The notes beneath the pieces are model-generated. The model searched no databases, was not told where the DNA came from, and saw only the letters and a list, made by a program, of their open reading frames with translations. From Sphingomonas sp. (GTDB lineage: Bacteria > Pseudomonadota > Alphaproteobacteria > Sphingomonadales > Sphingomonadaceae), in assembly GCF_017304635.1 (NCBI RefSeq), contig NZ_JAFKMA010000005.1, positions 124,001 through 188,000 of the forward strand: DNA of 64,000 nucleotides, written 5' to 3'. Shown here piece by piece: positions 9,083-18,705 of the stretch (position 1 is the first letter of the stretch; each line of letters starts with the position of its first letter). The position numbers were made by a program, and so were the translations under genes.

Positions 9083-10596
9083 GCCATCAGCCTCGTTTCG
9101 ATGTCGGCCATGCCACCGACGGTCAGTAGTTTCGTGAGAGTCGCACGATCGCGCACGAAGGCCGCGAACGCCTCGCCGCTCAGCGGTCGCGCGAAATAGA
9201 ATCCCTGGAAATGGTGACAGCCGTGGCGGCGCAGCCAGGCATATTCCCCGGCGCGCTCCACCCCTTCGGCCAGCACGCGGATGCCGAGCCCGCGACCGAG
9301 CGCGATGATGCTCTGACAGATCGCCTGGCTGTCCGGCCGGCGGTCGACATCGGTGATGAACTCGCGGTCGATCTTGATCTTGTCGAAGGCGAGCGTTCGC
9401 AGCGAACTGAACCCCGAATAGCCGGTGCCGAAATCGTCGACCGCCAGCTTCACGCCCATCGCGCGCAATCCCTGGAAGATGTGGCGGCAATGGTCGGCAT
9501 CGCTGGTCGCGACGCTTTCGGTCAGCTCGATCTCGAGCGCGGTCGGCCCGAGCTCGTGCCGCTCGAGCGTACGCTGCACCAGAATCGGCAGGTCGTCGCG
9601 TTCGAGCTGCAACCCGGAGACGTTGACCGCGACGCGCAGATTGTCGAGCCCCGCGGCGCGCCACTCGTTCGCCTGGCGCGCGGCGGTGTTGAGCGCCCAC
9701 ATGCCGATCTCGCTCGCCAGCCCCATCGCTTCGACGATCGGGATGAAGCGTGTGGGGGAAATCGCGCCGCGCCCGGGATGGTCCCAGCGGATCAGCGCTT
9801 CCGCACCGCTGACGCGCCCAGCGCCGGCATCGACCAGCGGCTGGTATTCGAGCCGCAGCTCGCGCCGGAAGATCGCCTGGCGCAGATCCTGTTCCAGAGC
9901 GTAGCGGTCCTGCGCCAGGTCGGCGAAGTCGGACGTCGCCTCGGGCTGCGCGGCGGCCCCGGCCGCCAGCGTGAACGACGCGAGCGTCCGCGCGACGAAG
10001 GCGTTGGCCTCGATCGCGCCGTCGGCGTCGAACCGTGCGAGGCGGACCTTGATCTGCGGCGTCAGGTTGCGCCCGCCGACGGCGATCTCCTCGCCGAGCG
10101 CGTAGGAAACGGCGTCGAGCTCGGCTCGCGCCTCCGCCTCGCCGGTCGTCTGGCCGAACCACAAGCCGACCTGCCCGCGATCGACCTGCGCGACGAACCG
10201 CTCGCGCGGCAGCATCGCGCGCAACCGTGCGGTCGCGGTTGCGAACATGTGCTCGGCCAGCGTCGGGTCGAAAGCGGTCAGCCGGTCGAAATCGGCGAAG
10301 GCGATAGCGCCGAGTAGCCCGCGCCCGTCCGCGGCCATATGCGCCAGCAACGCCTCGCGCACCGGCAGTCCGCTCAGCGGATGCGTCGCCGCCAGCCGAT
10401 GACTCACCGCCGCGACGCGTTCGAGCAGGTCGGCGCCATCCACCGCCGGATCGCCCGGTTCCACACCGACGGCGACCTGCCGCCGCAGTCGCCCGTTCTC
10501 CCGGACCAGCACGACGACCGCGACCAGCAGCGCGACGCCGAGTGCCAGGCCAACGGCCAGCACGAACGGCGACAACAAGGCGAAACGATCGATCAC
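9079..10596 (-). CDS. Membrane-anchored EAL-domain c-di-GMP phosphodiesterase
   Basis: Protein of 505 aa. One N-terminal membrane segment (about 8-32) is followed by a degenerate GGDEF-like region without a GGDEF motif (about 70-230) and a full EAL domain (about 240-480). Catalytic signatures are intact: GAEALIRW, NVSGLQL, ELTES, DDFGTGYSG, KIDREFI and AEGVE, so hydrolysis of c-di-GMP to pGpG is expected. It is the first gene of a two-gene unit with the LysM lipoprotein. Confidence 0.92.
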   Translation of the reverse strand: MIDRFALLSPFVLAVGLALGVALLVAVVVLVRENGRLRRQVAVGVEPGDPAVDGADLLERVAAVSHRLAATHPLSGLPVREALLAHMAADGRGLLGAIAFADFDRLTAFDPTLAEHMFATATARLRAMLPRERFVAQVDRGQVGLWFGQTTGEAEARAELDAVSYALGEEIAVGGRNLTPQIKVRLARFDADGAIEANAFVARTLASFTLAAGAAAQPEATSDFADLAQDRYALEQDLRQAIFRRELRLEYQPLVDAGAGRVSGAEALIRWDHPGRGAISPTRFIPIVEAMGLASEIGMWALNTAARQANEWRAAGLDNLRVAVNVSGLQLERDDLPILVQRTLERHELGPTALEIELTESVATSDADHCRHIFQGLRAMGVKLAVDDFGTGYSGFSSLRTLAFDKIKIDREFITDVDRRPDSQAICQSIIALGRGLGIRVLAEGVERAGEYAWLRRHGCHHFQGFYFARPLSGEAFAAFVRDRATLTKLLTVGGMADIETRLMA

Positions 10597-10678
10597 ACCC
10601 GGTGTCTAGCCGTCAAAAGGATACGACGACGTTAAGACAACCTCATGCAGATCAACGACTTTTTGGGCCGAATGCGCC

Positions 10679-12004
10679 CTAACGCCGTGCCCAGTCGCGG
10701 TTGATCGCCAGTGCGGCTAAGGTGCAGATCGCGCCCGAGAGAAGGTAGGCACCGACCGACCACAATCCGAACCGGCTGGCGAGCGACAGGGCGACCAGCG
10801 GGGCGAAGCCGGCGCCGATCAGCCAGGCGAGGTTCGCGGTGGTCGCCGCGCCGGTGTAGCGGCGCTCACTCGAAAACCGGCTGTTCACCGCGCCCGATGA
10901 CTGGCCGAACGCCAGTCCGAGCAGCGCGAAGCCGACCAGCATGTACATCGTCTCACCGAGCGCGCCGGCGCGCAGCAGTTGCGGCGCGAACCCGCTATAA
11001 GCGGCGATGCAGGCGGCGGACACGCCGAGCACGGCACGCCGCCCGACGCGGTCGGCGATCAGGCCGGACATCAACATCGCAATCACGCAGACGACCGCGC
11101 CGACGATCTCGATGATGAGGAACCGCTCGGCCGCCTCGCCGGTGTAGAGCATTACCCAGGACAGCGGGAAGACGGTGACGAGGTGGAACAGCGCGAAGCT
11201 GGCGAGCGGGGCGAACGCGCCGAGCGCGATCGTCCGCCCCTCCAGCCGAACGGTTTCCCAGAACGGCGCCGGTTGCAGTTCGCGGCTTTCGAACAGGCGT
11301 TCGAACTCGGGTGTCGCGACCAGCCGCAGCCGCGCGAACAGCGCGACCACGTTGATCGCGAACGCGACGAAGAACGGATAGCGCCAGCCCCAGTTGAGGA
11401 AATCGGCCGGTGACAGGGTCGCGAGGAAGAAGGCGAACAACGCGGCGGCGACGATCAGGCCGAGCGGCGCGCCGAGCTGCGGGATCATCGCATACCAGCC
11501 GCGGCGATCCTCGGGCGCGTTCAGCGACAACAGCGACGGCAGGCCGTCCCACGCGCCGCCCAGCGCCATGCCCTGGCCGATCCGCAACAGTGCGAGGATG
11601 CCGGCGGCGGCCAGTCCGACCTGATCGTAGCCCGGCACGAACGCGATCGCCATGGTCGATCCGCCGAGCAGGAACAGCGCGATCGTCAGCTTGACGCCGC
11701 GGCCATGGTCGCGGTCGATCCACATGAACAAGGCCGAACCGAGCGGCCGCGCCATAAATGCCAGCGAGAACAGCGCGAACGAATAGAGCGTCCCCGTCAC
11801 CGCATCGACGAACGGGAACAGCAGCGAGGGGAATACCAGCACCGAGGCGATCGCATAGACGAAGAAGTCGAAGAATTCCGACGTCCGCCCGATGATGACG
11901 CCGATCGCGATCTCGCCCGGGGCGATGCGGTGCTCGCGCGCGGTGACCACGCGCGCATCGCGTTCGAGCGGCGTCGAGTTCGCCGCGGCGGTGGGGGCAG
12001 TCAT
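10679..12004 (-). CDS. MFS transporter, metabolite:H+ symporter (MHS) type
   Basis: Inner-membrane transporter of 441 aa with about 12 hydrophobic segments. MHS/ProP-like features are GVIIGRTSEFFDFFVYAIASVLVFP at the start, MARPLGSALF and a DRVGRRAVL loop after segment 8. This subfamily carries organic acids, betaines or shikimate-like compounds with protons; the substrate cannot be assigned. It is divergent from cyoA with 124 bp between the starts, so both promoters are likely in that gap. Confidence 0.88.
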   Translation of the reverse strand: MTAPTAAANSTPLERDARVVTAREHRIAPGEIAIGVIIGRTSEFFDFFVYAIASVLVFPSLLFPFVDAVTGTLYSFALFSLAFMARPLGSALFMWIDRDHGRGVKLTIALFLLGGSTMAIAFVPGYDQVGLAAAGILALLRIGQGMALGGAWDGLPSLLSLNAPEDRRGWYAMIPQLGAPLGLIVAAALFAFFLATLSPADFLNWGWRYPFFVAFAINVVALFARLRLVATPEFERLFESRELQPAPFWETVRLEGRTIALGAFAPLASFALFHLVTVFPLSWVMLYTGEAAERFLIIEIVGAVVCVIAMLMSGLIADRVGRRAVLGVSAACIAAYSGFAPQLLRAGALGETMYMLVGFALLGLAFGQSSGAVNSRFSSERRYTGAATTANLAWLIGAGFAPLVALSLASRFGLWSVGAYLLSGAICTLAALAINRDWARR

Positions 12005-12128
12005 CGTGGCGTCGCTCCGCTCAGTCCGGGTCCGGTGTCATCCTCGCTTGTGCCGTGATCGCGGCCGGATGGGGATAGGACAAAATGTCCAATGTCGGCA
12101 CCGGGTCGCGCCGGGCTAGGCGGCGATC

Positions 12129-13154
12129 ATGCCCGATCGACTTGCCGCGACGAAACGACGCTTCCTCGGCCTCGCCGCTGTGCCGGTGCTGGGGCTGTTG
12201 TCGGCGTGCGACCGCGCGGTGCTGAATCCGGCAGGCGACGTCGCGATGCAGCAGCGCGACATCATTTATTTCTCGACCGCGATCATGCTGCTCATCATCG
12301 TGCCGGTGATCGTGCTGATCGTGCTGTTCGCGTGGCGGTATCGCGCGGGCAACCAGGCGACCTACGACCCCGATTTCGACCATTCGACCAGCCTGGAGCT
12401 CGTGATCTGGTCGGCGCCGCTGCTCATCATCATCTGCCTCGGCGCGCTGACGTGGTGGAGCACGCACCTGCTCGATCCGTTCCGCCCGCTCGATCGCATC
12501 GCCGCGGGGCGCCCGGCCGACCCAAAGGCGAAGCCGCTGGTGGTGCAGGTGGTCTCGCTCGACTGGAAATGGCTGTTCATCTATCCGGAACAGGGCATCG
12601 CGACGGTCAACGAACTCGCGCTGCCGGTCGATCGCCAGGTTCGGTTCGACATGACGTCGACCAACATGATGAACACGTTCTACGCGCCGGCGATGGCGGG
12701 GATGATCTATACGATGCCCGGCATGCGATCGACGCTGCACGCGGTGGTCAACCGGCCCGGCGTCTATGACGGCTTGTCGGGCAGCTATAGCGGTGCCGGC
12801 TTCTCCGACATGCATTTCAAGCTCTACGGCGTCGGCCAGCGTGATTTCGACGCGTGGGTCGCGCGGGTGAAGGGCAGCGGCAAGACGCTCGACACGACCG
12901 CCTTCCTCGCGCTGGCCAAGCCGAGCGAGAAGGTGCCACCGATGTATTTCGCGGGCGTCGACGGTACGCTGTTCGATCGCATATACCGCCGCTGTGTCGC
13001 GCCCGGATCGTCGTGCGCGAACGGCATGCACGGTATGGCCGCCAAGCCCGAGGGCGCGCTGTTCAAGTCCGGCGCAGAGAAGGGCGTCGGCCCCAACGTC
13101 ACCACGCCGCCCCCACACGACCCGCAATTGCCGCATGAGCGGCCTCTCTCCTGA
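12129..13154 (+). CDS. cyoA: Cytochrome bo3 ubiquinol oxidase subunit II
   Basis: Subunit II of a heme-copper quinol oxidase, 341 aa. A signal peptide ends in a lipobox (LLSAC) at about residue 29, then two membrane helices and a periplasmic cupredoxin-like domain ([27 protein letters not shown]) that lacks the CuA ligands, as expected for quinol rather than cytochrome c oxidases. First gene of a seven-gene operon; cyoB follows after 29 bp. Confidence 0.95.
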   Translation: MPDRLAATKRRFLGLAAVPVLGLLSACDRAVLNPAGDVAMQQRDIIYFSTAIMLLIIVPVIVLIVLFAWRYRAGNQATYDPDFDHSTSLELVIWSAPLLIIICLGALTWWSTHLLDPFRPLDRIAAGRPADPKAKPLVVQVVSLDWKWLFIYPEQGIATVNELALPVDRQVRFDMTSTNMMNTFYAPAMAGMIYTMPGMRSTLHAVVNRPGVYDGLSGSYSGAGFSDMHFKLYGVGQRDFDAWVARVKGSGKTLDTTAFLALAKPSEKVPPMYFAGVDGTLFDRIYRRCVAPGSSCANGMHGMAAKPEGALFKSGAEKGVGPNVTTPPPHDPQLPHERPLS

Positions 13155-13183
13155 TCGCCCCGATCCCGACTGCCGGAGCCAGT

Positions 13184-15190
13184 ATGTTTGACCAATCCAC
13201 CCTGAAGGCGATCTTCGGCCGCCTGACGCTGCAATCCTTCCCGATCCATGAGCCGATCCTGCTCGTCACGTTCATCGTCGTCGCGTTGGGCGGGCTCGGC
13301 GTGATGGGAGCGGTGACGAAGTACCGGCTGTGGGGCTGGCTGTGGCGCGACTGGTTCACCTCGGTCGATCACAAGAAGATCGGGATCATGTACATGATCC
13401 TGGGCATCGTGATGCTGCTGCGCGGGTTCGCCGACGCGCTCATGATGCGCGCGCAACAGGCGATCGCGTTCGGCGCGAACCCGGGATACCTGCCGCCACA
13501 CCATTACGATCAGGTCTTTTCAGCGCACGGGACGATCATGATCTTCTTCGTCGCGATCCCGCTGATCGTCGGACTGGTCAATTACGTCATGCCGCTTCAG
13601 ATCGGCGCGCGCGACGTGGCGTTCCCGTTCCTCAACAATCTCAGTTTCTGGCTGACCGTCGCCGGCGCGTTGCTGGTGATGGTGTCGCTGTTCGTCGGCG
13701 AGTTCTCGCGCGGGGGATGGCTCAATTACGTGCCGGTCACCAACCTGCAGAACAGTCCGGACACCGGGCCGGATTACTATCTCTGGGCGCTCCAGATAGC
13801 GGGTGTCGGGACGACGTTGTCGGCGATCAACATGGTGACGACGATCATCAAGATGCGCGCCCCGGGCATGTCGATGATGAAGATGCCGGTGTTCTGCTGG
13901 ACGGCGCTGTGCAGCAACGTGCTGGCGATCGCGATCTTCCCGGTGCTGACTGGTGCGTTCGCGCTGCTGATGCTCGATCGCTACGTCGGCACCAATTTCT
14001 TCACCAACGATCTCGGCGGCAACCCGATGATGTACTGGAACCTGGTGTGGATCTGGGGGCATCCGGAAGTCTACGTCCTGGTCCTGCCCGTGTTCGGCAT
14101 CTATTCGGAAATCACCTCGACCTTCACCGGCAAGCGACTGTTCGGCTATTCGTCGATGGTCTACGCGACCGTGGTCATCACGATCCTGAGCTACCTGGTG
14201 TGGCTGCACCACTTCTTCACGATGGGGTCGGGGGCCAGCGTCAACAGCTTCTTCGGGATCGCGACGATGGTCATCTCGATCCCGACCGGGGCCAAGATCT
14301 TCAACTGGCTGTTTACGATGTATCGCGGGCGAATCCGGTTCGAACTGCCGATGATGTGGGTGGTCGCGTTCATGCTGACGTTCGTGGTCGGCGGGATGAC
14401 CGGCGTACTGCTGGCGGTGCCGCCGGCCGATTTCGTGCTGCACAACTCGCTGTTCCTGGTCGCGCATTTCCACAACGTCATCATCGGCGGAGTCGTGTTC
14501 GGGCTGTTCGCCGGCATGGATTACTGGTTCCCCAAGGCGTTCGGGTTCCGGCTCGACCGGTTCTGGGGGAAAGTTACCTTCTGGGGCTGGGTGATCGGAT
14601 ACTGGGTCGCGTGGACCCCGATCTACATCGTCGGGCTGATGGGCACGACGCGCCGGGTCAACCATTTCGACGACCCGAGCCTGCAACCCTGGTTCGTCGT
14701 CGCGGCGATCGGCGCGGTCATCATCCTGATCGGGATCCTAGCGTTCATCATCCAGATCGCGGTGAGCATCAAGAACCGCGACAAGTTGCGCGACATGACT
14801 GGCGATCCGTGGGACGGCCGCACCCTCGAATGGTCGACCGCGTCGCCGCCGCCGGCCTATAACTTCGCGTTCACGCCGGTCGCGCACGATCTCGACGCCT
14901 GGTACGACATGAAACGGCGCGGGGCGGAGCGGCCGAGCGGCGGCTATCGCCCGATCCACATGCCGCGCAACACTGGAGCGGGAGTGGTCCTGTCGGGCAT
15001 CGCGCTGGTGCTGGGCTTCGCGATGGTCTGGTATATCTGGTGGCTGGCGGCGGTGGCGTTCGTCGCGCTGGTGGTGGTCGCGATCGGCCATACCTTCAAC
15101 TATCGCCGCGACTATCACATTCCGGCCGAGGAGGTCGCCGCGACCGAACGCGCGCATGGCGAACTGCTCGTGGCGGGAGCCGGCGCATGA
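13184..15190 (+). CDS. cyoB: Cytochrome bo3 ubiquinol oxidase subunit I
   Basis: Catalytic subunit of 668 aa, the full length for CyoB. About 15 helices carry the heme and CuB ligands: H in [21 protein letters not shown] (CuB His and the cross-linked Tyr), WLHHFFTM, and [11 protein letters not shown]. It oxidises ubiquinol, reduces O2 to water and pumps protons. The terminal codons overlap cyoC (ATGA at 15187-15190). Confidence 0.97.
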   Translation: MFDQSTLKAIFGRLTLQSFPIHEPILLVTFIVVALGGLGVMGAVTKYRLWGWLWRDWFTSVDHKKIGIMYMILGIVMLLRGFADALMMRAQQAIAFGANPGYLPPHHYDQVFSAHGTIMIFFVAIPLIVGLVNYVMPLQIGARDVAFPFLNNLSFWLTVAGALLVMVSLFVGEFSRGGWLNYVPVTNLQNSPDTGPDYYLWALQIAGVGTTLSAINMVTTIIKMRAPGMSMMKMPVFCWTALCSNVLAIAIFPVLTGAFALLMLDRYVGTNFFTNDLGGNPMMYWNLVWIWGHPEVYVLVLPVFGIYSEITSTFTGKRLFGYSSMVYATVVITILSYLVWLHHFFTMGSGASVNSFFGIATMVISIPTGAKIFNWLFTMYRGRIRFELPMMWVVAFMLTFVVGGMTGVLLAVPPADFVLHNSLFLVAHFHNVIIGGVVFGLFAGMDYWFPKAFGFRLDRFWGKVTFWGWVIGYWVAWTPIYIVGLMGTTRRVNHFDDPSLQPWFVVAAIGAVIILIGILAFIIQIAVSIKNRDKLRDMTGDPWDGRTLEWSTASPPPAYNFAFTPVAHDLDAWYDMKRRGAERPSGGYRPIHMPRNTGAGVVLSGIALVLGFAMVWYIWWLAAVAFVALVVVAIGHTFNYRRDYHIPAEEVAATERAHGELLVAGAGA

Positions 15191-15807
15191 GCACTACCAC
15201 CCTGGACCCGCAGACCTTCTACTTGGTCGAGCAGGCGGACGAGCATCACCCCGAAAGCGGCACGCTGCTGGGGTTCTGGATCTATCTGATGAGCGACGCG
15301 CTCATCTTCGCGACGCTGTTCGCGACCTATGGCGTGCTGAGCGGCAGCTATGCCGGCGGCCCGACCCAGCGCGAACTGTTCGAGCTGCCGCTGGTGGCGG
15401 TCAACACGGCGATCCTGCTGGTGTCGTCGATCACTTATGGCTTCGCGATGATCGCGATGCAGCGCGGCAAGCTCGGCGCGACGCGCGGCTGGCTGGTCGC
15501 GACGGCACTGCTCGGCGCAAGCTTCGTCTGTGTCGAGCTCTATGAATTCCACGGCCTGATCGTCGAGGGCGCGACGCCGATGCGCAGCGCGTTCCTGTCG
15601 GCGTTCTTCACACTGGTCGCGACGCACGGCCTGCACGTGACGGTCGGGATCGTCTGGATCGGGGTGATGCTGGTCCAGCTCGGCCAGCGCGGGCTGCATC
15701 CGGAAAACCAGAAGCGCCTGCTGTGCCTCAGCATGTTCTGGCATTTCCTCGACGTCGTGTGGATCGGCGTCTTCACCTTCGTCTACCTGCTCGGGGTCGT
15801 GCAATGA
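15187..15807 (+). CDS. cyoC: Cytochrome bo3 ubiquinol oxidase subunit III
   Basis: Subunit III of 206 aa with five membrane helices; starts [16 protein letters not shown] and contains [22 protein letters not shown] and [18 protein letters not shown], both typical of CyoC. The start overlaps the cyoB stop and its own stop overlaps the cyoD start (ATGA at 15804-15807), so the chain is translationally coupled. Confidence 0.95.
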   Translation: MSTTTLDPQTFYLVEQADEHHPESGTLLGFWIYLMSDALIFATLFATYGVLSGSYAGGPTQRELFELPLVAVNTAILLVSSITYGFAMIAMQRGKLGATRGWLVATALLGASFVCVELYEFHGLIVEGATPMRSAFLSAFFTLVATHGLHVTVGIVWIGVMLVQLGQRGLHPENQKRLLCLSMFWHFLDVVWIGVFTFVYLLGVVQ

Positions 15808-16154
15808 GCGCCGATATCGCTGAAGCCCATGGTTCGCGCCGTACCTATCTGGTCGGTTTCATTGCCTCGGTCGTGCTCACCGCCATCCCGTTCTGGCTGG
15901 TGATGAGCCACACCATCGCCGACCCGCGGCTGACCGCCGCGATCGTCGTCGCATCGGCGTTCGTGCAAATCCTGGTGCACACCCTATGCTTCCTGCACGT
16001 CAACAGCCGGGCAGAGGGCGGATGGACGCTGATGGCCTATGTCTTCACCGCGGTGCTGCTGCTGATCTGCATCAGCGGATCGTTGTGGATCATGCACCAC
16101 CTGAACGCGAACATGATGCCGACACCGACCACGGACATGAGCAACCAGCCCTGA
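15804..16154 (+). CDS. cyoD: Cytochrome bo3 ubiquinol oxidase subunit IV
   Basis: Small three-helix subunit of 116 aa (YLVGFIASVVLTAIPFWLV, VQILVHTLCFLHVNS, VFTAVLLLICISGSLWIMHHL). It assists assembly of the CuB centre and oxidase stability. The ATG at 15804 overlaps the cyoC stop. Confidence 0.94.
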   Translation: MSADIAEAHGSRRTYLVGFIASVVLTAIPFWLVMSHTIADPRLTAAIVVASAFVQILVHTLCFLHVNSRAEGGWTLMAYVFTAVLLLICISGSLWIMHHLNANMMPTPTTDMSNQP

Positions 16155-16849
16155 GCCGCGGGCTGTTCCTGGCGCTCGCCCTGATCGGGGCGATGGGGTT
16201 CGCCGCGCTCGGCCTGTGGCAGGTAGAGCGGCGCGCGTGGAAGCTCGACCTGATCGCCCGCGTCGAGGCGCGCGTGCACGCCGCGCCGGTCGCGCTGCCG
16301 CCGCCGGCGGCATGGAGGCGGATCGACGAACGCGACGATGCCTATCGCCGGATCACCGCCACCGGTACGTTCGATCATGCGGCGGAGACGCTGGTGAAGG
16401 CCGTGACCGATCGCGGCGGCGGCTTCTGGGTGCTGACGCCGCTTCGCACCGCCACCGGCATCGTGCTGGTCAATCGCGGTTTCGTGCCCGACGCGCTGCG
16501 CGATCCGGCGCGGCGAGCGAACGGGCAAGTGACCGGCCAGGTCACCGTCACGGGGCTGCTGCGGATCAGCGAGCCGGGTGGGGCGTTCCTTCGCGCGAAC
16601 GACCCGGCCGCCGGCCGATGGTATTCGCGCGACGTCGCGGCGATGGCGCGGGCGCGGCACTTGAGCGACGTCGCGCCGTTCTTCCTTGATGCGGACGCGA
16701 CACCCAATCCCGGCGGCTACCCCGTCGGCGGCCTGACCGTCGTGCAGTTCCGCAACAGCCACCTGATCTACGCGATAACCTGGTTCGCGCTGTCGGGCCT
16801 GTGCGTCGCCGCCATCGTGCAACTGCTGCGCAAGCGGCAGGCGGCATGA
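16151..16849 (+). CDS. SURF1-family oxidase assembly protein
   Basis: SURF1-type protein with an N-terminal helix (GLFLALALIGAMGFAALGLWQ), the GLWQVERRAWK signature, a periplasmic domain (VLTPLRTATGIVLVNRGFV) and a C-terminal helix (HLIYAITWFALSG). SURF1 proteins help insert heme into heme-copper oxidases. No ATG or TTG lies near the expected start. A CTG at 16151 overlaps the cyoD stop in the same way as the ATGA overlaps of this operon and is used here (232 aa); a GTG at 16085 would add 22 residues, and the first ATG (16193) would cut the membrane helix. The 3' end overlaps the kinase start (ATGA at 16846-16849). Confidence 0.85.
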   Translation: MSRGLFLALALIGAMGFAALGLWQVERRAWKLDLIARVEARVHAAPVALPPPAAWRRIDERDDAYRRITATGTFDHAAETLVKAVTDRGGGFWVLTPLRTATGIVLVNRGFVPDALRDPARRANGQVTGQVTVTGLLRISEPGGAFLRANDPAAGRWYSRDVAAMARARHLSDVAPFFLDADATPNPGGYPVGGLTVVQFRNSHLIYAITWFALSGLCVAAIVQLLRKRQAA

Positions 16850-18165
16850 TGGAAGCGCCGATCCTCGCGCTGACCCGCCGCCGCGCCACCGCCAGCGGCG
16901 AACAGGCGGAAAGCGTCGCCGCCGACAATATGCGCCAGCTCGCGCAATTGCGCTGGCTCGCGGTGGTTGGCCAGACGATCACGATCCTGATCGTGCATGT
17001 CGGATTCGGCGTGGCGTTGCCGATTGGCTGGATGCTGGGCGCCGTGCTGTTGCTGGCGAGCGCGAACCTGGCGGTGTCGCTCGCCTTGCCCCGGCACCGC
17101 GTGCACGATGTCGAGATCATGCTGACGCTGTTGCTCGACATGAGCGTGCTGACCTTTCAGCTCTATCTGAGCGGTGGCGCGACCAACCCGTTCATCCACC
17201 TCTATCTGCTACAGGTCGTGCTCGGCGCGATCCTGCTCCAGCCGGCGGCGGCGGCGGTGCTCGTGCTGGCGACGGGGTTCAGCTACGGCCTGCTGACGGT
17301 GCGCTACTGGCCGATCGTATTGCCGGTCAACCTCGCGACGCAAAGTACCGATCTGTTCGCGGTCGCCCGGTGGATCAGCTTCGTGCTAGTGGCGGGACTG
17401 CTCGTCCTGTTCATCACCCGGATCACGCGCAACCTGCGCGCCCGCGACGCGCACCTCGCCGATCTGCGCCAGCACGCGGCGGAAGAGGAGGGGATCGTGC
17501 GGATGGGGCTGTTCGCGTCGGGGGCTGCGCACGAGCTGGGTACGCCGCTCGGCTCGCTCGCGGTGATCCTGGCCGACTGGCGCCGCATGCCGGCGATCGC
17601 GCGCGACCCCGCGCTAGCCGCCGAAGTCGCGGAGATGCAGCAGGAGGTGCAGCGCTGCAAGACGATCGTGTCCGACATCCTCCATTCGGCCGGCCAGCCC
17701 CGCAGCGAACCGCTCGAGGTAATGAAGGCGACGGCGTTCGCCGATGCGGTCGCCGACGAATGGGCGACGTTCAATCCGGGTGCGCCCTTCGTCTGGTCGG
17801 CGGAGGCGGCGGGCGCGGCCGACATCCTGGTCGCCCCGGCGTTGCGGCAGGCGGTGTGGAACCTGCTCGACAATGCGGCCGAGGCGTCGCGTGACGCGGT
17901 GCGGCTGACGGTGACGCGGGAAGAGGATGGGGTCGCGATCGCGGTGGCGGACGACGGGCCGGGCTTCGCGCCCGATGCGCTGGCGATGGTCGGGCGGCTC
18001 TACCATTCGACCAAGGGCGCTGGGCATGGCCTCGGCCTGTTCCTCGCGACCAACGTCGCGCGCCAGCTCGGCGGGCGGCTGGAGGCGCGCAATCGCGATC
18101 CGCGCGGGGCCGAGGTGCGGCTGGTCCTGCCGGTCGCGCCGGTGCGGGAGGGCGCGAATGGCTGA
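16846..18165 (+). CDS. regB: RegB/PrrB-type redox sensor histidine kinase
   Basis: Membrane histidine kinase of 439 aa with about six N-terminal helices. It has both RegB hallmarks: the quinone-site heptapeptide GGATNPF at 110-116 and a conserved redox Cys (C271 in QRCKTI) downstream of the H-box (H229 in GAAHELGTPLG). N-box NLLDNAAEAS and G-boxes DDGPGF and GHGLGLFL are present. RegB autophosphorylates when the quinone pool is reduced. Encoded in the same operon as the quinol oxidase and overlapping regA by 8 nt. Confidence 0.92.
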   Translation: MMEAPILALTRRRATASGEQAESVAADNMRQLAQLRWLAVVGQTITILIVHVGFGVALPIGWMLGAVLLLASANLAVSLALPRHRVHDVEIMLTLLLDMSVLTFQLYLSGGATNPFIHLYLLQVVLGAILLQPAAAAVLVLATGFSYGLLTVRYWPIVLPVNLATQSTDLFAVARWISFVLVAGLLVLFITRITRNLRARDAHLADLRQHAAEEEGIVRMGLFASGAAHELGTPLGSLAVILADWRRMPAIARDPALAAEVAEMQQEVQRCKTIVSDILHSAGQPRSEPLEVMKATAFADAVADEWATFNPGAPFVWSAEAAGAADILVAPALRQAVWNLLDNAAEASRDAVRLTVTREEDGVAIAVADDGPGFAPDALAMVGRLYHSTKGAGHGLGLFLATNVARQLGGRLEARNRDPRGAEVRLVLPVAPVREGANG

Positions 18166-18691
18166 CGCCCGCAACCTCGTCATCGTCGAGGACGACGAGA
18201 CCTTCGCGCGGACGCTGCGCCGCTCGTTCGAACGGCGCGGATATCGCGTGCAGGTGGCGGACGGACCGGCGGCGCTCGACGCGCTGCTCGCAACCGGACG
18301 GCCGCATTATGCGGTGGTCGACCTGAAGCTCGGCACGGCGTCCGGCCTGCCCTGCGTGGCCAGGCTCCACGCGCACGATCCGGCGATGCTGATCGTGGTC
18401 CTGACCGGTTTCGCCAGCATCGCGACCGCGGTCGAGGCGATCAAGCTCGGTGCGTGCCATTACCTCGTCAAACCGTCCAACACCGACGACATCGAAGCCG
18501 CCTTCGGCCGCGCCGCCGGCGACGCCGACGCCCCGCTCGCCACGCGCTCGACCTCGATCAAGACGCTCGAATGGGAACGCATCAACGAGATGTTGGCCGA
18601 AACCGGCTTCAACATCTCCGAAACCGCGCGGCGGCTGGGCATGCATCGGCGGACCTTGGCGCGCAAACTGGAGAAGCGGCCGGTGAAGTAA
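18158..18691 (+). CDS. regA: RegA/PrrA/ActR-type redox response regulator
   Basis: Response regulator of 177 aa: receiver domain with D55 in VVDLKLG, T in VLTGFAS and K in YLVKPS, a short proline-poor linker, and the compact Fis-like helix-turn-helix of the RegA family (FNISETARRLGMHRRTLARKL). It is the partner of the upstream RegB and likely adjusts respiratory gene expression, possibly including this cyo operon. The stop is TAA, only 14 bp from the convergent porin gene. Confidence 0.93.
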   Translation: MADARNLVIVEDDETFARTLRRSFERRGYRVQVADGPAALDALLATGRPHYAVVDLKLGTASGLPCVARLHAHDPAMLIVVLTGFASIATAVEAIKLGACHYLVKPSNTDDIEAAFGRAAGDADAPLATRSTSIKTLEWERINEMLAETGFNISETARRLGMHRRTLARKLEKRPVK

Positions 18692-18705
18692 GGCGGCGTT
18701 CCCGG

